Part shown: one piece after another, positions 1 through 8,422 of the stretch | Layout: each line of letters starts with the position of its first letter | How positions within the stretch are numbered: position 1 is the first letter of the stretch | Source of the DNA: Billgrantia antri | GTDB taxonomy: Bacteria > Pseudomonadota > Gammaproteobacteria > Pseudomonadales > Halomonadaceae | DNA: 64,000 nucleotides | NCBI RefSeq assembly: GCF_019430905.1 | Contig: NZ_JAHYCA010000001.1 | Location: 295,095 to 359,094 of the forward strand | Reading direction: 5' to 3' | Made by a program: the position numbers and the translations under genes | The notes under the pieces: generated by a model | What the model saw: only the letters and a program-made list of their open reading frames with translations | The model's database searches: none | Told to the model about the DNA's origin: nothing

Positions 1-1171
1 GACCACCGGGGATTGCTGGGAATCTGCTTCCTGGCCATGTTCACCTCGAGTCTCGGCCAGAGCTTCTTCATCGGCCTGTTCCAGGCGCCAATCAGCGAGC
101 GACTCGGGTTCACCCAGGGGGCAATTCGGCACTGCCTATGCGCTGGTCACGCTGATTTCCGGTTTCGCCGTGCTGCGCCTGGGGCCGAGCATCGACTGGG
201 TATCACCGCGGCGCTTCGCCCTCCTGGTCATGGCGGCACTGGCCGCAGGCGTGCTGCTGCTGACGCTTTCGCCCTGGTGGGGCCTGGGGCTGTTGGGGCT
301 GGGGCTGGTGCGCTTTTGCGGTCAGGGTATGATGACGCACCTGGGCAACACTCTGGCCGGACGCGAGTTCGTCAGCATGCGTGGGCGTGCTCTGGGCCTC
401 GTCAGCATGGGCATGATGCTCGGCGAGACGCTGCTGCCGCCGCTGATCGCGGCGCTGCTGGTATGGCTCGGCTGGCGCGAGCTATGGTGGCTGTTCGGCC
501 TGGTGCTGGCGGCCTTATGGCTGCCGCTGCTGCTGCGCGGCCCCTGGCCCGCGGCGCCCGGGCAGCGCCCCGCCCGCGGCCATCGACCCAGCGGCCCCCG
601 CCCTTTTCGCGACGTCCGCTTCTGGCGTCTGCTGCCGCTGCTGATGACACTGCCGATCACCATGACCGGGCTGTTCATCTACCAGGCAGCGATGACCCGC
701 GACCTGGGAAGCACCCTCGCCGTCTATGCCCTCGCCTTGACCGGCATGGGCCTGGCCAAGCTGCCCGGCGCGCTGCTCGGTGGCCGCTGGGTCGATCGCC
801 TGGGCCCGGTGCGCCTGGCGCGCCTCTACCTGCTGCCCTACGCCCTGGCGCTAGGTCTCGCCATCACTTTCGGTGGCCATCTCGGCGTGTGGGCGCTGAT
901 GGTAGGCGGCGGGCTCGCCATGGGCTCACAGGAGTCGATCGCCACCAGCCTGCTGGTGCGTATCTGGGGGGCCGAGCACCTCGGTACGGTGCGCGCTACG
1001 CTGAGCGCCGCCATGGTCTTTGCCACCGGTCTGGCCCCGGCGTTGCTGGGTATCGCGCTCGATCTCGGCGCGCACTTCTCGTTCATTCTGGCCGGCATGC
1101 TGGCCTTTCTCGTTTTCGGCTGGTGGCTCGCCCAGGGCGTCCTACGCAGCCCCGAGGCGCGCGGAGAGTGA
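1..1171 (+). pseudogene. MFS transporter, 5' end outside window, single-base frameshift
   Basis: The reading frame is open from base 1, so the true start lies upstream of the window. The first frame encodes a hydrophobic MFS-like segment up to a G5 run at 117-121. After that only the +1-shifted frame continues the protein, beginning with FGTAYALVTL and running to the stop at 1169-1171. Removing one G from the run joins the two frames into a single multi-span membrane protein. The C-terminal part has at least ten hydrophobic helices and the MFS-type loop GGRWVDRLGP. The substrate is unknown. Either this is a recent pseudogene or the extra G is a sequencing or assembly error; the rest of the protein looks undamaged, which favours an error or a very recent mutation. 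Confidence 0.75.
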
Positions 1172-1175
1172 CACG

Positions 1176-1202
1176 ACGACGCCGGCTCCAGGCCGGCGTC
1201 GT
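1176..1202. terminator. Hairpin between convergent MFS and UspA genes
   Basis: A perfect 11-bp stem (1176-1186 with 1192-1202) closes a 5-nt loop between the convergent stops at 1171 and 1222. No T tract follows on either strand, so it is at best a bidirectional terminator-like hairpin. Confidence 0.45.
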
Positions 1203-1221
1203 GAGGGATTGATAAATCTGC

Positions 1222-2091
1222 CTAGCGCAACAGCAGCACCGGTACCTTGGCCCGTCGCAGCATGGCGGTAGTGGTACTGCCCACCAGCAGGTGACGAATG
1301 CGCGAGTGGCCGTAGGCACCCATCACCAGCAGGTCGATGGCATTTTCCTCCTGGTAGACGCGCAGGGTCTCCTCCACCTCGCCGGCGCGAATTGCGCCTT
1401 CTGCCTCGTGGCCGGCCTCGCGCAGTGCGGCCAGTGCCCAGTCGAGCTGCGAGCGGTTGTCTCCGGTCTCGGCGCCGACGATTACCACGTGCACCGGGAT
1501 ACCGTTGAACAGCGGGCTCTTGGCTAGCATCTCGACGCCCTTGCGGGTGGTCTTGCTGCCGTCGAAGGCAAGCATCACCCGTTCGGGACGCTTGAAGGTC
1601 TCCGGCGCCATCAGGATCGGCCGGTGCATGGTGCGCACTACCCGCTCCAGGTTGGAGCCCAGGTGCTCGCTGGCCCGATGGGCGGTCTCGCCGCGCTTGC
1701 CCAGCACCAGCAGGCGAATCTCGTCCTCCAGTTCGGCCAGGGTCTCGACCAGGGTGCCGTTGCGCTGGCGCGTACCCGGCTCAGCCACGCCGTCCTCGAC
1801 TGCACGTTCCCGGGCCGCCTGGAGCATCAGTCGGCCCTGCTCCTGGGCCACCTTGGCGCGCTGTTCGTCGAGCTGCGAGAGCTCCTCGAGCAGGTGCTCG
1901 CGGGAGCCCAGGCCGATGTTGCCGGAGAGGTCCGCCTCGGCGGTCTGCGGGTGGTTGTCCACCACGTGCAGGAAGGTCAGCGGCGCACCCAGCGCCAGGC
2001 TGGCCCAGGCGGCGTAGTCGCACACCCCGGTGGAGAACTGCGAGCCGTCGATGGCGGCCATTACCTGTTCTGTCATCGTGTCGTTTCCCAT
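1222..2091 (-). CDS. Tandem universal stress protein (UspA family)
   Basis: This 289-aa cytoplasmic protein has two Usp domains in tandem. The first starts at about residue 6 with VMAAIDGS. The second starts at about residue 160 with VMLAFDGS and ends with the nucleotide-binding pattern MGAYGHSRIRHLLVGS, the G-2x-G-9x-G-S/T signature of ATP-binding Usp proteins. It lies 98 nt downstream of the SulP transporter on the same strand; SulP-Usp pairing is frequent in halophilic gammaproteobacteria, where Usp proteins can modulate transporters. An ATG at 2076 (MTEQVMA) is an equally plausible start, because neither ATG has a strong Shine-Dalgarno sequence. Confidence 0.9.
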   Translation of the reverse strand: MGNDTMTEQVMAAIDGSQFSTGVCDYAAWASLALGAPLTFLHVVDNHPQTAEADLSGNIGLGSREHLLEELSQLDEQRAKVAQEQGRLMLQAARERAVEDGVAEPGTRQRNGTLVETLAELEDEIRLLVLGKRGETAHRASEHLGSNLERVVRTMHRPILMAPETFKRPERVMLAFDGSKTTRKGVEMLAKSPLFNGIPVHVVIVGAETGDNRSQLDWALAALREAGHEAEGAIRAGEVEETLRVYQEENAIDLLVMGAYGHSRIRHLLVGSTTTAMLRRAKVPVLLLR

Positions 2092-2144
2092 GCTGGCATT
2101 GCCGTCGTGGCGCTCAAGTACGCTGCGACGCTCGATTCGACCCA

Positions 2145-2181
2145 GCGGGCCGCGGCTCCTTCAAGAGGAGCACCGGCCCGC
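2145..2181 (-). terminator. Hairpin downstream of the SulP gene
   Basis: An 8-bp outer stem (2145-2152 with 2174-2181) encloses a 6-bp inner stem (2155-2160 with 2166-2171). It sits just after the SulP stop at 2190 and before UspA, and may attenuate read-through. There is no clear T tract. Confidence 0.4.
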
Positions 2182-2189
2182 GATTGACG

Positions 2190-3707
2190 TCAATGGCCGC
2201 CCATCAACTTTTCCACGGCAGCCGGGTCATCGTGGATGGCATAGCGGTCGACGATGGTGGCGCTGGCCTCGTTGAGCCCGATCAGCTCCACTTCGGTGCC
2301 CTCGCGGCGGAACTTGATCACTACCCGATCCAGCGTCTGAACCGCGGTGATGTCCCAGAAGTGCGCACGCGACAGATCGATGGTGACCTTCTGTACGGTT
2401 TCCTTGAAGTCGAAGGCATTGCCGAAGCGCTCCGAGGAAGCGAAGAACACCTGCCCTACCACCCGATAGATGCGATGATTTCCCTTTCCTGCTTCTTCGG
2501 AGCCGATGTAGAGGATGTTGCCAACCTTGTTGGCGAAGAACATGGCCGCGAGCAGCACGCCGACGAATACGCCCATGGCCAGGTTGTGAGTGCCCACGGT
2601 TACTGCCACCGTGGCCAGCATCACGACGTTGGTGCTCATGGGATGCTTCTTAAGATCGCGAATCGAAGCCCAGCTGAAGGTGCCAATAGAGACCATGATC
2701 ATCACCGCCACCAGCGCGGCCATGGGAATCTGCGACACCCAATCGGCGAGGAACACCACCAAGATCAGCAGCAGCACGCCAGCCACCAGCGTGGAGAGCC
2801 GCCCGCGGCCACCCGACTTCACGTTGATAACCGACTGGCCGATCATCGCACAGCCAGCCATGCCGCCCAGCAGGCCGGCGCCGATGTTGGCGACCCCCTG
2901 CCCCTTGCACTCGCGGTTCTTGTCACTTGGCGTATCGGTCAGGTCGTCGACGATGGTGGCAGTCATCATCGACTCCAGCAGACCTACCACGGCGAGCATC
3001 ACCGAGTAGGGCAGGATGATCCACAGCGTCTCGAGGGTCAGCGGCACGTCGGGCCACAGGAAGACCGGCAGGGTATCGGGCAGCTCACCCATGTCGCCGA
3101 CGGTGCGGATGTCCATGCCGCTGATCATGTAGACGGCGGTGAGCACCACGATGCACACCAGCGGCGAGGGAATCGTCTTGCCGATCCTGGGCACGTAGGG
3201 GAACAGGTAGATGATGCCGAGCCCGGCCGCTGTCATGGCATAGACATGCCAGGTCACACCGGTAAGCTCCGGCAGCTGGGCCATGAAGATCAGGATCGCC
3301 AGGGCGTTGACGAAACCGGTGACCACCGAGCGTGAGACGAAACGCATCAGGTCGGCCAGCTTGAGGTAGCCGGCCACGATCTGCAGCACCCCGGTGAGCA
3401 GGGTCGCGGCCAGCAGGTACTCGAGGCCATGATCGCGCACCAGGGTAACCATCAGCAGCGCCATGGCGCCGGTAGCCGCCGAGATCATCCCCGGGCGTCC
3501 ACCGGCGAAGGCGATGATCACGGCGATACAGAACGAGGCGTAGAGCCCCACCTTGGGGTCGACGCCGGCAATGATGGAGAAGGCGATGGCCTCGGGAATC
3601 AGGGCCAGCGCGACCACGATGCCGGCGAGGGTGTCGCCCTTGATGTTGGAGAACCAGTCTTGCTTGATGGAGCGGATCATTCTTCGGTCCAGTCGGTGGT
3701 TTTTCAT
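2190..3707 (-). CDS. SulP family inorganic anion transporter with STAS domain
   Basis: This 505-aa inner-membrane protein starts its transport domain with the SulP signature [16 protein letters not shown] and continues with about ten to twelve hydrophobic segments to about residue 400. A C-terminal STAS domain follows (about 420-500, core [20 protein letters not shown]). Length and layout match the SulP subgroup of sodium-coupled bicarbonate or sulfate transporters (BicA-like); the substrate cannot be read from sequence alone. It is followed on the same strand by a tandem Usp protein, probably a two-gene unit. The N-terminus chosen is the longest; a second Met nine residues in has no better ribosome site. 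Confidence 0.9.
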   Translation of the reverse strand: MKNHRLDRRMIRSIKQDWFSNIKGDTLAGIVVALALIPEAIAFSIIAGVDPKVGLYASFCIAVIIAFAGGRPGMISAATGAMALLMVTLVRDHGLEYLLAATLLTGVLQIVAGYLKLADLMRFVSRSVVTGFVNALAILIFMAQLPELTGVTWHVYAMTAAGLGIIYLFPYVPRIGKTIPSPLVCIVVLTAVYMISGMDIRTVGDMGELPDTLPVFLWPDVPLTLETLWIILPYSVMLAVVGLLESMMTATIVDDLTDTPSDKNRECKGQGVANIGAGLLGGMAGCAMIGQSVINVKSGGRGRLSTLVAGVLLLILVVFLADWVSQIPMAALVAVMIMVSIGTFSWASIRDLKKHPMSTNVVMLATVAVTVGTHNLAMGVFVGVLLAAMFFANKVGNILYIGSEEAGKGNHRIYRVVGQVFFASSERFGNAFDFKETVQKVTIDLSRAHFWDITAVQTLDRVVIKFRREGTEVELIGLNEASATIVDRYAIHDDPAAVEKLMGGH

Positions 3708-4009
3708 TTCCAGCTGGCATCGGGCCAGATGGCGCCAGGGGTCGTTCGAGCGCTCTCCCGGCCACGCGTCGACGACGACGCAACGTGTGAAGTCGCGCAG
3801 TTGAAACGTTGAATTCGGTCAGGCAGCTCGGCACATCAGAATGATGTCGAGCAGTGACGTGCCGATGACGGCAGCGTCGGAGGAAGGCAGCGCTAGGGCG
3901 GCGTGGCCAGCCCGGTCGGAGGAGTCAGCACGTTGCGTCGCATCCATGGCCAGAAACTTGGGCGGCCTAGACTTTCGTCTAACACACGAACCCGATAGGA
4001 GGCCGAATA
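3708..4009. other. Intergenic region, no gene seen
   Basis: These 302 bases lie upstream of SulP and downstream of the DMT transporter gene, both on the minus strand. Reading frames here show no recognisable protein. The only structure noticed is a short palindrome, TAGAC-tttc-GTCTA, at 3968-3981. It could be a regulator site or a weak terminator for the DMT gene. Confidence 0.5.
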
Positions 4010-4927
4010 CTAACAGAGTTCTCGCTCTGCTGCATCCCGCCCCCGCAAGCGCCGTTCCAGCCGGCGTTCGTAAAGCCCCTTGGCCAGCAGCGTGCCGAGC
4101 ACCAGGGCGCCACCGATCAGCGCCACCGGCGCCGGCCGCTCGCCGAGAATCCACCACACCCACAGCGTACCCACCACCACTTCGAGCAGCATCAGCAGGC
4201 CCACCTCGGCAGCAGGAAGGTAGAGCGGCCCGCGCTGGATCAGGGTGAAGCCCAGCGGCAGCAGCATCAGGCACAGCAGCACGAGCAATAGCAGGCTATC
4301 CGTCGATGGCAGCGCAATTCCGCCTTCGGCCAGGCCGAAAGAGGCCGCTATGGCCGCGACGATGAGGCCGGACAAGGTCAGCATGGGGCTCATGTCGACG
4401 CTGGGGCGGGTGCGGCAGAGAGTAAAATTGGCCGCCAGTGCCGTCGCTGCCAGCAGCGCGAAGCCGTTGCCGACCCACGAGCCGACACCGGTATCGTCGA
4501 GCACGATCAGCGAGGTGCCGACCAGGCACAGCCAGATGGCGAGCCAGGTGCGGCGCGGCAGCCGCTCGCCGAGAAACAGGCGAGAGAACAGCGCGGCGAT
4601 GAGCGGCGCCCCGGCCAGGATCATCAGCACGTTGCCGCCCTTGGTGTACTGATTGCCGAGCACGAAGCCGAAGGTGGAGAGACTGAACAGCAGCGCCACG
4701 CCGATGCCGGTCCAGCCGCAGCGGCGATAGGCATCGACGGTGCCGGCCCCATGGCGGACCAGCATGATGATGACGAAGCCCAGCGCAGTGAGCAGTCCGC
4801 GCCATAGCAGAATCTCGCCGTCGGGCAGGCCGATCAGCTTGATCAACAGGGCATCGGGAGAAATGATCAAGGCACCGCCGCCGGTCAGCAGCAGCCCCTG
4901 CTGGCGGTGCGAGAGGGAATGAATCAA
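4010..4927 (-). CDS. DMT superfamily (EamA) transporter
   Basis: This 305-aa inner-membrane protein has ten predicted hydrophobic helices arranged as two EamA repeats, about residues 10-140 and 155-290. Typical motifs are LLWRGLLTALGFVI in the first repeat and the Gly/Glu-rich LGERP segments that close each half. Family members export amino acids, nucleotides or other metabolites, but the substrate here is unknown. The start is a TTG at 4927, because an in-frame stop lies 30 nt upstream and GAGG sits at a suitable distance (GAGGTCGCC-TTG). A 9-bp inverted repeat overlaps this start. Confidence 0.85.
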   Translation of the reverse strand: MIHSLSHRQQGLLLTGGGALIISPDALLIKLIGLPDGEILLWRGLLTALGFVIIMLVRHGAGTVDAYRRCGWTGIGVALLFSLSTFGFVLGNQYTKGGNVLMILAGAPLIAALFSRLFLGERLPRRTWLAIWLCLVGTSLIVLDDTGVGSWVGNGFALLAATALAANFTLCRTRPSVDMSPMLTLSGLIVAAIAASFGLAEGGIALPSTDSLLLLVLLCLMLLPLGFTLIQRGPLYLPAAEVGLLMLLEVVVGTLWVWWILGERPAPVALIGGALVLGTLLAKGLYERRLERRLRGRDAAERELC

Positions 4928-4984
4928 GGCGACCTCGGCATCCGTAAGGTCGCCTCAGGATGCCACGCCCAGGCGGGCGTGGCA
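4927..4984. terminator. Two hairpins between the slipin and DMT genes
   Basis: Two perfect stems lie side by side: 4927-4935 with 4947-4955 (9 bp) and 4961-4970 with 4975-4984 (10 bp, 4-nt loop). They follow the slipin stop at 4993 and overlap the DMT TTG start. The second is the likelier end signal for the nfeD-slipin transcript. The first could hide the DMT translation start. Neither has a T tract. Confidence 0.45.
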
Positions 4985-4992
4985 CGTCGAAC

Positions 4993-5802
4993 TCAGCCTT
5001 CGCCGAGATCGTTCGGTCGCCCTTCGTCGGTTCTGGCTCGCGCCGCCGGCGAGGCCTGCATGTGCCGAAACGCCTCCATGATGTCCATCGGCAGGGGAAA
5101 GACGATGGTCGAGGCGTTCTTGTTGCTCATGTCGCTCATGGTCTGCAGGTAGCGCAGCTGCAGCGCGGCGGAGTTCTCTGCCATCACGTTGGCCGCCTCG
5201 ACCAGCTTCCGCGAGGCCTGCAGCTCGCCCTCGGCATGGATCACCTTGGCCCGCCGCTCGCGCTCGGCCTCGGCCTGGCGGGCGATGGCACGGATCATGC
5301 TCTCGTCCAGATCGACATGCTTGATCTCGACGTTGGCGACCTTGATCCCCCACTCCTCGGTCTGGGCATCGATGATCTCCTGGATGTCGTCGTTGAGCTT
5401 GTCGCGCTCGGAGAGCATCTCGTCGAGATCGTGCTTGCCGAGCACCGAACGCAACGTGGTCTGGGCCAGCTGGCTGGTGGCGAGGGTGTAGTTCTCCACC
5501 TGTATTATCGCCTTCTCGGGGTCGACCACGCGGAAGTAGAGCACGGCATTGACCTTGACCGTGACGTTGTCCTGTGAAATGACGTCCTGCTCCGGCACGT
5601 CCATGGTGATCACGCGCAGGTCCACCACGCTCATCTGCTGGATCCCGGGGATCACGATGATCAGCCCCGGCCCCTTCACCGACTGGAAGCGGCCGAGGAA
5701 GAAGATCACGCCACGCTTGTATTCCGGCAGGATGCGGATCGACGCGGCGATCAGCAGGAACAACAGAACGACTGGCACGAGATAGGAAATCATCATGAGC
5801 AC
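4993..5802 (-). CDS. Slipin, SPFH/band 7 membrane protein
   Basis: This 269-aa protein has one N-terminal membrane anchor (about residues 4-24) followed by the SPFH domain, starting with [13 protein letters not shown] and including [15 protein letters not shown], as in stomatin/slipin proteins. The region from about 165 to 215 is a charged helix ([20 protein letters not shown]) typical of SPFH oligomerisation. Slipins form membrane microdomain scaffolds and are commonly encoded with the NfeD protease that cleaves their C-terminal part. That gene lies directly upstream here, with 67 nt between them, so the two form an operon. Confidence 0.93.
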   Translation of the reverse strand: MLMMISYLVPVVLLFLLIAASIRILPEYKRGVIFFLGRFQSVKGPGLIIVIPGIQQMSVVDLRVITMDVPEQDVISQDNVTVKVNAVLYFRVVDPEKAIIQVENYTLATSQLAQTTLRSVLGKHDLDEMLSERDKLNDDIQEIIDAQTEEWGIKVANVEIKHVDLDESMIRAIARQAEAERERRAKVIHAEGELQASRKLVEAANVMAENSAALQLRYLQTMSDMSNKNASTIVFPLPMDIMEAFRHMQASPAARARTDEGRPNDLGEG

Positions 5803-5869
5803 GCTCCTCGGTATGTCAGGCTCCGATGTGTCATAGGCTGGATGGGTGCTGGTCGCGATTCCGTCACGC

Positions 5870-7342
5870 TCACGGCGTCGACCGCTCGATGGGCTCGACC
5901 CTGAGCGTCAGCCCATCGACCGCCACCACCCGAACCTCCTGGCCACGCTTCAAGGCGGCATCGCTGCGAGCATTCCAACGCTCGCCCCGCAGGCGCACGT
6001 GACCCTCTTGCTCGAAGTCTTCCAGCGCCACCGCCTGACTGCCGACGAGCTGTTCCTGGCCGGTGCGGGCTGGGCGCCGACGCAGGCCGACGAAGCGCAC
6101 CATGACCCACAGCATGATCCCCGCTGCCAGCAGGGCGATGCCGCCGATGAGAGGAAGGGAAACTGCCAGCTGTTCTGAGTCCATCAGCATCACCGAACCG
6201 ATCACGAAAGAGACGATGCCTCCCATGCCTAGGATGCCGAAGCTGGGCATCAGCGCCTCGCCGACGATCAGCCCGAGGCCGACCAGGATAAGCGCCAGGC
6301 CGGCGTAGTTGATCGGCAACAACTGGAAAGCGAAAAGCGCCAGCAGCAGCGAGATCACGCCGATGGTGCCAGGCACCAGGGCTCCCGGGTTGGAGAGTTC
6401 GAAGATCAGCCCGTAGAAGCCGATGATCATCAGGAAGTAGGCGACGTTGGGGTTGGTGATGACCTGCAGCAGCTCGGTGCGCCAGTCGGGGTCGAAGCGC
6501 TCCAGTGCCAGGTCGGCCGTCTGCAGGGTCCGCGATCCCTGGTCCATCACGACCTCCCGGCCATCGATCTGGGCCAGCAGGTCGTCGATGTCGTTGGCCA
6601 CCACGTCGATCACGTCTTGCTCGAGGGCTTCGCGTGAGTTCAGGTTGACCGCCTCGCGCACCGCCTGCTCGGCCCAGTCGGCGTTGCGCCCGTGGCGCTC
6701 GGCCAGGCTGCGAATGTAGGAGACGGCATCCTCGAGTACCTTGCGTTCCATGGCGGTCTCGCCGCGCCGGGTGGAATCCGCTGGGGACTCACCGGTCTCG
6801 CCGCCTGCACTGTCTGCCTGCTCATCGCCGGAGTCTTCGTCGCTTTCCCCGGCATCGGTCGCATCCTCGGCGGGCGCCTCCTCTTCGGGACCGTCCATGC
6901 CGGGCAACCCGCCGCCACCCATCTGCACGGGGGTGGCCGAACCAAGATGGGTCGCCGGGGCCATCGCGGCCACGTGGCTGCCGTAGAGCAGGTAGGTGCC
7001 GGCGCTGGCGGCACGTGCGCCGCTGGGCGAGACATAGATGGCAACGGGGACCTTGGATCCCAGCATGGCACGTATCATGCTGCGCATGGAGGCATCGAGC
7101 CCGCCCGGGGTATCCATCTGCACGACCACGAGTTCGGCGTCACGCTTCTCCGCGCGCCTGAGGCCACGCTCGAAGTAGTCGCCGGTAGCCGGCCCGATGG
7201 CGCCGTCCACGGTCATGACCATGGCGATGCGCTCACTCTCCTGGGCCTGACTCTGCCACGCCAGCATGCCTCCGAGCGCCAGGCACAGCAGGCTCATCCA
7301 CAGCACGAGGCAACGACAGAGGGCGACACGGCGTACGCTCAT
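5870..7342 (-). CDS. nfeD: NfeD-type membrane serine protease (long form)
   Basis: This 490-aa protein has an N-terminal signal or anchor segment, then a ClpP-fold protease domain with [13 protein letters not shown] and the nucleophile region [13 protein letters not shown]. Four or five membrane helices follow (about 305-425), and a C-terminal OB-fold NfeD domain (about 430-485). NfeD1b proteases cut the hydrophobic C-terminal tail of stomatin partners, and the partner gene is next downstream. The start at 7342 is chosen for its AGGAAG ribosome site and because it puts the signal segment at the N-terminus. An acidic, low-complexity insertion of about 55 residues (roughly 165-220) interrupts the protease domain. 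Confidence 0.92.
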   Translation of the reverse strand: MSVRRVALCRCLVLWMSLLCLALGGMLAWQSQAQESERIAMVMTVDGAIGPATGDYFERGLRRAEKRDAELVVVQMDTPGGLDASMRSMIRAMLGSKVPVAIYVSPSGARAASAGTYLLYGSHVAAMAPATHLGSATPVQMGGGGLPGMDGPEEEAPAEDATDAGESDEDSGDEQADSAGGETGESPADSTRRGETAMERKVLEDAVSYIRSLAERHGRNADWAEQAVREAVNLNSREALEQDVIDVVANDIDDLLAQIDGREVVMDQGSRTLQTADLALERFDPDWRTELLQVITNPNVAYFLMIIGFYGLIFELSNPGALVPGTIGVISLLLALFAFQLLPINYAGLALILVGLGLIVGEALMPSFGILGMGGIVSFVIGSVMLMDSEQLAVSLPLIGGIALLAAGIMLWVMVRFVGLRRRPARTGQEQLVGSQAVALEDFEQEGHVRLRGERWNARSDAALKRGQEVRVVAVDGLTLRVEPIERSTP

Positions 7343-7465
7343 GGTGAGCTTCCTCGCATCGTGATGAGGGTGGCCTTTCAAGGCCTGCCACTGATACAGC
7401 AACTCCTGAATTCAGATTAGCAGGCCTCGCCATGGGACGCCGCGTCGACTTCTTCTGACCGCCGC

Positions 7466-8218
7466 TCAGAGGTTGTGCGGTTCTCCCGTGAAGCGTCGCT
7501 GCACCTCGACCATATAGGCAGCAAGCGAGGTCAGCTTATCGCTCCCCCACTCCAGTGGCTCGGCGGCCATCGGCGCCACCATGCAGATCTGCACCATCTC
7601 GTCGGCATGCACCTGGGCCATGCCGAACTGGTTCTCCGCCATGCCCACTTGATGCGGAAAAGGCTGTTCGAAGGTCGCGGCATAGCCTCGGTCGTCGCCG
7701 TCGCTGCCGTGGCAGCTGGCACAGGAAAGCCCGTTGGTGCTGAGCGAGGTGTCGTAATAGAGCGCCTCGCCCTGCGCCAGCAGTTCAGCGTCGTTCTCAC
7801 CGTCCTCGCTGTAAGCTGGCGAGTAGCCCTCGGGGCGCTGGACGTCGCTCATGTCGCCCTCGGCGTCACCTTCTGCCTCCGCTTCGGCCTCTCCTTCCGC
7901 TTCAGCCTCGGCGCTACCTTCTGCTTCTGCCTCAGCTTGATCCTCTGCATTTCCTTCCGCCTCGGCTTCCGCTTCGGCCTCGGCTTCCGCTTCGGCCTCG
8001 GCTTCCGCTTCGGCCTCGGCATGGGCGCTGGACACCAGCCAGGCTGTCTCGCTCAACTCGGCCATCACCTTGCCCACTCGGCCGGGGGGCCACTCGGAAC
8101 CAGCCTGCAAGGCCACTCCTCCCCCTACCGCCAGCATCAGCGCCGGCGCCGTATAGGCCAGCCGGCGGCTGAGATGCCCGAGCAGCTGCCGTCTCTTGCC
8201 GTCATTGTCATATGACAT
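7466..8218 (-). CDS. Secreted c-type cytochrome with Ala-Glu repeat region
   Basis: This 250-aa protein has three parts. The N-terminus (residues 1-45) has a basic stretch with a twin-arginine-like SRRLAYTAPAL followed by a hydrophobic segment. Residues about 65-125 are nearly pure Ala-Glu and Glu-Gly repeats. The C-terminal 120 residues carry one heme-binding CASCH motif and a plausible distal methionine region, so this is a class I monoheme cytochrome c. The start at 8218 is preceded by GGAGGT. The N-terminus and the repeat type are shared with the 92-aa peptide at 24246-24524. A TGTAAGG-type promoter lies at 8291-8319. Electron-transfer partners are unknown. Confidence 0.8.
   Translation of the reverse strand: MSYDNDGKRRQLLGHLSRRLAYTAPALMLAVGGGVALQAGSEWPPGRVGKVMAELSETAWLVSSAHAEAEAEAEAEAEAEAEAEAEAEGNAEDQAEAEAEGSAEAEAEGEAEAEAEGDAEGDMSDVQRPEGYSPAYSEDGENDAELLAQGEALYYDTSLSTNGLSCASCHGSDGDDRGYAATFEQPFPHQVGMAENQFGMAQVHADEMVQICMVAPMAAEPLEWGSDKLTSLAAYMVEVQRRFTGEPHNL
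7960..8020. repeat. 18-bp tandem repeat inside the cytochrome gene
   Basis: Three identical 18-bp units (7960-7977, 7978-7995, 7996-8013) and a partial fourth encode successive Ala-Glu triplets. Gain or loss of a unit stays in frame, so the length of the acidic stretch could vary between strains. Confidence 0.85.
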
Positions 8219-8290
8219 GGGGACTACCTCCGTGATGTGACATGTCGGGGACATCTCGCGAATGTCGCCGCTGTTCGTCAGCGGTAAGGC

Positions 8291-8319
8291 TCTGTCGCCC
8301 AGCCCGGCTCCGCCTTACA
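8291..8319 (-). promoter_or_regulatory. Probable ECF promoter of the Ala-Glu cytochrome gene
   Basis: Read on the minus strand, TGTAAGG (8319-8313) is followed after exactly 15 nt by CGACAGA (8297-8291). The start codon is 73 nt further on. It is one of seven sites with this layout in the window. Confidence 0.65.
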
Positions 8320-8345
8320 CAACTTGGCGGGAGCAAGAGAAAATG

Positions 8346-8374
8346 TGTAAGGATGGCAGCAGCTTCGCGACCAT
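8346..8374 (+). promoter_or_regulatory. Probable ECF promoter of ynjBCD
   Basis: TGTAAGG (8346-8352), a 15-nt spacer, then CGACCAT (8368-8374). It stands back to back with the divergent site at 8291-8319; the two -35 elements are 26 nt apart. Confidence 0.6.
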
Positions 8375-8422
8375 GTGGATACGCTCATGAACGTACGATC
8401 CACCCTAATGAGGAATGCGTCG

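Noticed and set aside
2184..3335. Plus-strand frame opposite the SulP transporter
   Set aside because: His/Gln/Asp-rich product is the typical antisense image of a membrane protein gene.
7850..8030. Repeated acidic codons as a CRISPR or MITE-like array
   Set aside because: Units are contiguous, in frame, without spacers, and inside a protein-coding gene.
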